Positions 60,388 through 64,000 of a DNA stretch of 64,000 nt are shown here, piece after piece. Numbering within the stretch: the first letter of the stretch is position 1; every line of letters begins with the position of its first letter. A program made the translations under genes and the position numbers. The DNA lies in the NCBI RefSeq assembly GCF_003591485.1, contig NZ_QZCF01000003.1:620001-684000 (forward strand). Reading direction: 5' to 3'. The stretch is from Paenibacillus sp. 1011MAR3C5. Lineage in GTDB: Bacteria; Bacillota; Bacilli; Paenibacillales; Paenibacillaceae. The notes below the pieces were generated by a model. That model worked only from the letters and a program-made list of their open reading frames with translations, made no database searches and had not been told where the DNA came from.

Positions 60388-63264
60388 ATGGCTTTGTTTG
60401 TTATGATTATCCGCAAGATGGTGCAGAACAAATGGCTTGTTTTCAGCTTGCTCATCGGCATACTTATGTCCGTGGCGCTTGTCAGCAGCATGCCGATTTA
60501 TTCGGAAGGCATCCTGTCTCGCATGCTCAAGAAGGATTTGGAACGCTGGCAGGAAGTATCCAATCAATATCCTGGCGCCGTCTATTCAACAATGAGCTTT
60601 ACAGACAAGCCGGAGCGCTTTAACGGAATGTTCGATCGCTACGATACGTTCATCAAGACGGAAGGAGCCCCGGGCTTCCAGCTTCCTGTTCAGGAATTGG
60701 TGAACGATGTGGCGTCTACCTCGCTCAGGATGAAGCAGGCGGATGATCCCGAAGAGATCACCGATCGTAATTCACAAGCGGTGACGGTCAAAGCGTTCAG
60801 CGATCTGGAGAAGCATATTAAGCTGAAAGACGGCAAGATGCCTGCGTCAAACCCGGTTGACGGCGTGTATGAGGTGCTTGTGACCGAGCGGGCTCTCGTG
60901 CAGTTCAAGACCGTGCTGAACACCGAGTTTCTGGTGCATAGCGACAAGATGCCGGCTCCGATCAAGTTCAAGCCCGTTGGCGTCTTCGAGAAGCTGGAGG
61001 ACGATGATCCTTACTTCCGTTACGGCAACTTGAGCGATATGAGCACCAGCCTGATCTTGCCGTTCGAGACAGGCAAGCAGCTTATGCTGCGCGACCAGAG
61101 CATTCCGATTACGAGCGCTGGCTGGTATCTCGTAATGGATTACACGAAGATGGAGTTCAGGCATGTAAACGCCTATCTGGACACGCATGAACAGATGCGC
61201 CAAGCGCTTCTGCGGAATGTCTCGCTTTATCAGATGAAGGTGGATGCGATCGCGTACGATACGATCGATTATTACCTGTTCCGGGCTGCTAATTTGAATT
61301 TGCTCATGTGGGCGCTTAACGTTCCTGTACTTATTATGCTTGCATTTTATATGTTCATGGTATCGAATCTGATCGCGAGCAGGCAGAAGAGCGAAATCGC
61401 CGTCCTGCGGAGCCGAGGCGCCGCGAGATGGCAGGTCATCGCTGCCTACTTCGTGGAAGGGCTTCTGCTATGCGGCATTGCGATTCTGATCGGTCCGTTC
61501 CTGGGGGGCGGGCTCACCAGGATACTAGGCGCTTCCAACGGCTTTATGGAGTTTGTCCAGCGCGTCAATCTGCCCATCCGTATTACGGAACAATCCTATT
61601 TGTACGGTGCCATTGCAGCGGGGGCATGCCTGATCATTATCCTAATTCCTATTATTCATGCGACGCGGGTCTCCATCGTCGATCATAAGCAGCAGATGGC
61701 AAGGCTGGTGAAGACGCCGATCTGGCACAAGCTGTTTCTTGATGTTATCGCTTTGGGGCTTGCGATATATGGCTTGTACACCTTCAAGAGCCGATTGAAG
61801 GACTTGCAATCGCTGGGGCTTAGCACGACGGATCTCAATATCGATCCGCTGCAGTTCATCGTACCGGCCTTGTTTATTATGGGCGGCGGCTTGCTGCTCT
61901 TAAGACTGTACCCGTGGGTGCTTAGACTGGTCTATTGGGTCGGCAAGAAATGGTGGCCGCCGTCGATTTACGCCACGTTGATTCAGGTAGGCCGCTCCAG
62001 CAGCCAATATCAATTCCTTATGATCTTCTTGATTATGACGATTGCGACGGGCGTATTCAGCGCCTCGGCGGCAAGAACGATCAATCTGAATTCGGAGGAC
62101 CGTATTCAATACGGCAACGGGGCAGATGTCGTGCTGAACGTGAACTGGATCAACGACGCCCCGCCTCCGCCGTCGATCGGCGGAGGTCCGGGAGGCGGCG
62201 GAGACTCCACGTCGTCGGTGCCCAAACGCATCAACTACATGGAGCCGCCATTTGAGCCGTTTCTGAATTTGCCTGGCGTCGAGCATGGCGCGAAAGTATT
62301 TACGAAAGAAAAGGCCTTTTATACGTTCAACAAGGATACGGCTGAAGTGACGCTGATGGGGATTGAGACGGATCAATTCGGCATGACGACCTGGTTCCGG
62401 GACTCGCTGATGGATTATCCGCTTAATGATTATTTGAATCTAATGGCTGCTGAATCCGACGCGGTTCTCATTTCAAGCACGCTTGCTGAGCAGAAAAAAG
62501 TCAAAGCGGGCGATACGATCTGGATAGGCTGGGAGGGCGTAACGCAGCAGCCGTTCCGCGTATTCGGCGTCATCGATTACTTCCCGACCTTCAATCCGAT
62601 GCCGACATCAAATATTGTTTCTGTAGGTGCGAATAGGGCGCCGATGCTGATCGTCGGTCACCTGTCCCGCATCCAGCTTCAGCTGGCAATGGAGCCGTAT
62701 CAAGTATGGCTCAAGCTGAAGCCTGACGCTACGACTGCGGACCTGTACAAGGGAATTGAAGAAAACAAGCTGGCGGTCAGCAAAATCACGAATACAAAAG
62801 AGGATTTGATTCTTGCCAAAAATGATCCGTTCCTGCTGGCGCTTAACGGGATTCTGACCCTTGGCTTCGTTATTTCCTTGCTGGTCAGCTTTATCGGCTT
62901 CCTGCTCTATTGGGTATTGTCGCTGCGCGGACGAACGCTGCAGAACGGCATACTGAGAGCGATCGGATTATCGGTAGGCAATCTGATCGCTATGCTGGCC
63001 ATTGAGCAGTTGCTTACATCCGGCGTTGCCGTTATGCTCGGCATCATTGTCGGCAATCTGGCAAGCATGCTCTATGTGCCGAACTTCCAGATCGTATTTA
63101 ATCCAAGCAGCCTCGTGCCGCCGTTCCTCGTGCAGATCGATCCGAGCGACATGGTGCGTATCTATTGGATGGTAGGCATTATGCTCACCATCGGCATCGG
63201 CATTCTGGCATATATGCTGTCCAGACTCCGTATCCACCAGGCTCTGAAACTCGGGGAGGATTAA
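60388..63264 (+). CDS. large FtsX-type ABC permease
   Basis: Permease of 958 residues, more than double the usual Gram-positive MacB permease. It has the double FtsX layout: an N-terminal helix (about 12-32), a large extracytoplasmic domain (to about 310), four helices with ASRQKSEIAVLRSRGA (about 310-430), a second block of helices (about 450-560), a second extracytoplasmic domain, and a final FtsX triplet (about 820-950) with LRGRTLQNGILRAIGLS. A Pro/Gly-rich stretch (APPPPSIGGGPGGGGDS) lies near residue 590. GGGAGG nine bases before ATG 60388. Probably exports a peptide or lipid, or acts as a mechanotransmitter. Confidence 0.9.
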   Translation: MALFVMIIRKMVQNKWLVFSLLIGILMSVALVSSMPIYSEGILSRMLKKDLERWQEVSNQYPGAVYSTMSFTDKPERFNGMFDRYDTFIKTEGAPGFQLPVQELVNDVASTSLRMKQADDPEEITDRNSQAVTVKAFSDLEKHIKLKDGKMPASNPVDGVYEVLVTERALVQFKTVLNTEFLVHSDKMPAPIKFKPVGVFEKLEDDDPYFRYGNLSDMSTSLILPFETGKQLMLRDQSIPITSAGWYLVMDYTKMEFRHVNAYLDTHEQMRQALLRNVSLYQMKVDAIAYDTIDYYLFRAANLNLLMWALNVPVLIMLAFYMFMVSNLIASRQKSEIAVLRSRGAARWQVIAAYFVEGLLLCGIAILIGPFLGGGLTRILGASNGFMEFVQRVNLPIRITEQSYLYGAIAAGACLIIILIPIIHATRVSIVDHKQQMARLVKTPIWHKLFLDVIALGLAIYGLYTFKSRLKDLQSLGLSTTDLNIDPLQFIVPALFIMGGGLLLLRLYPWVLRLVYWVGKKWWPPSIYATLIQVGRSSSQYQFLMIFLIMTIATGVFSASAARTINLNSEDRIQYGNGADVVLNVNWINDAPPPPSIGGGPGGGGDSTSSVPKRINYMEPPFEPFLNLPGVEHGAKVFTKEKAFYTFNKDTAEVTLMGIETDQFGMTTWFRDSLMDYPLNDYLNLMAAESDAVLISSTLAEQKKVKAGDTIWIGWEGVTQQPFRVFGVIDYFPTFNPMPTSNIVSVGANRAPMLIVGHLSRIQLQLAMEPYQVWLKLKPDATTADLYKGIEENKLAVSKITNTKEDLILAKNDPFLLALNGILTLGFVISLLVSFIGFLLYWVLSLRGRTLQNGILRAIGLSVGNLIAMLAIEQLLTSGVAVMLGIIVGNLASMLYVPNFQIVFNPSSLVPPFLVQIDPSDMVRIYWMVGIMLTIGIGILAYMLSRLRIHQALKLGED

Positions 63265-63267
63265 GGT

Positions 63268-64000
63268 ATGATCCATTGCGAAGGACTAGTGAAAATATAT
63301 AAAACGGCGGACCTGGAAGTGTTTGCCCTGCAGGGCCTGGATCTTCAGATCGAATCCGGCGAGCTGATGGCGATTATCGGCAACAGCGGAAGCGGCAAAT
63401 CGACGCTTCTGAATATGCTTGGGGGCTTGGACCGGCCGACAGCAGGCAAGCTCATTGTCGACGGCAAGGATATGCTGAAGTTCAAGGAGCGGGATCTGGT
63501 TCGCTACAAACGCAAGAGCGTAGGATTTGTCTGGCAGAATAATGCCCGCAACCTGATTCCTTACTTGACCGCTCAGGAGAACGTCGAGCTTCCCATTCTG
63601 CTGACCGGCAGCCGCAAGCGCTATCGGGCGAAGGAGCTGCTGGAGGCGGTAGGGCTAAGCCATCGGGCGAACAATAAGCTGTATCAGCTCTCAGGCGGCG
63701 AGCAGCAGCGCGTAGCAATTGCGATCGCGCTCGCCAACCATCCCAAGCTGTTGCTTGCGGATGAACCGACAGGCTCCGTCGATTCGAAGATGTCGAATCA
63801 AATTCTGGATTTGTTCCGTGAGCTGAACCGTTCCATCGGCATTACGATCGTAATCGTCACGCATGATCCGGAGCTAGCCAAAAAAGTAGATCGGGTAGCC
63901 GCGATTCGAGACGGGAAAATTTCCTCGGAAATGCTGCGCAAGCGCTCTTATGCGGAGGAGCTCGCAGAGCTGGAGATGGAAGGCAGCTCGCATGTCGAAT
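63268..64000 (+). CDS. second MacB/LolD-type ABC ATPase, cut by the window end
   Basis: The frame starts at ATG 63268, eight bases after GGAGG, three bases past the permease stop, and stays open to the window end (244 codons visible). Walker [30 protein letters not shown], signature [15 protein letters not shown], Walker [13 protein letters not shown] and VTHDP are complete. The C-terminal part ([14 protein letters not shown]) continues beyond position 64000. The operon therefore encodes two different ATPases around one large permease. Confidence 0.93.
   Translation, partial: MIHCEGLVKIYKTADLEVFALQGLDLQIESGELMAIIGNSGSGKSTLLNMLGGLDRPTAGKLIVDGKDMLKFKERDLVRYKRKSVGFVWQNNARNLIPYLTAQENVELPILLTGSRKRYRAKELLEAVGLSHRANNKLYQLSGGEQQRVAIAIALANHPKLLLADEPTGSVDSKMSNQILDLFRELNRSIGITIVIVTHDPELAKKVDRVAAIRDGKISSEMLRKRSYAEELAELEMEGSSHVE

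Overview
The window looks like a chromosomal segment from a Paenibacillus-type Firmicute. The basis is a combination of traits: moderately high GC, strong Shine-Dalgarno sites (GGAGG), frequent TTG and GTG starts, lipoprotein solute-binding proteins, and above all repeated YesM histidine kinase / YesN AraC-type response regulator pairs next to carbohydrate ABC importers. There are no rRNA, tRNA, CRISPR or prophage genes.

Layout. (1) 1-8036: sensor kinase, response regulator, solute-binding lipoprotein, two permeases and an intracellular GH5 glycosidase, all on the + strand; a complete sense-import-cleave module for an oligosaccharide. (2) 8037-15101: a second regulator/kinase pair on the minus strand, divergent from a binding protein and two permeases; a strong terminator separates the binding protein from the permeases. 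A small membrane protein gene follows. (3) 15255-22422: a third importer of the LplB/LplC/lipoprotein type, followed by its regulator and kinase. (4) 22482-24384: MEKHLA-domain and DUF72 genes, then two copies of a 131-bp hairpin repeat flanking a decayed copy of the DUF72 gene tail. (5) 24385-27584, minus strand: DUF4358 lipoprotein, MBOAT acyltransferase and AlgJ-like DHHW protein, a likely surface-polysaccharide O-acetylation operon. (6) thrC. (7) 29284-32314: two degenerate IS3-family (IS150-like) copies bracketing an AT-rich peptidase E gene, followed by a gene remnant. (8) 32627-36531: AraC regulator divergent from an oxidoreductase and two TIM-barrel isomerase/epimerase genes, a sugar or polyol catabolic operon.

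(9) 36648-42513: chemotaxis receptor, manganese pyrophosphatase, DUF6509 protein, 1-pyrroline-5-carboxylate dehydrogenase, a DUF457 membrane hydrolase and a 53-residue small protein. (10) 42709-44533: ArsR-family metal sensor with a CzrA-type zinc site and a CDF metal exporter whose promoter carries a matching operator. (11) 44772-51709: a DrrAB-like ABC-2 exporter, an EamA transporter and a heterodimeric ABC exporter behind a palindromic operator. (12) 52187-55462: an unrecognised protein translationally coupled to an MCP-like membrane receptor, and an AEC transporter. (13) 55580-58218: PadR repressor and ABC exporter behind twin palindromes. (14) 58534-64000: ATPase, membrane-fusion lipoprotein, large FtsX-type permease and a second ATPase that runs off the window.

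The common theme is transport and its local control: three two-component importers, a metal efflux pair, and several drug- or peptide-type exporters, each with its own cis-acting sites. The least explained parts are the 131-bp structured repeat, the coupled unknown protein/MCP pair, the structured segment upstream of the metal exporter and the two small proteins.
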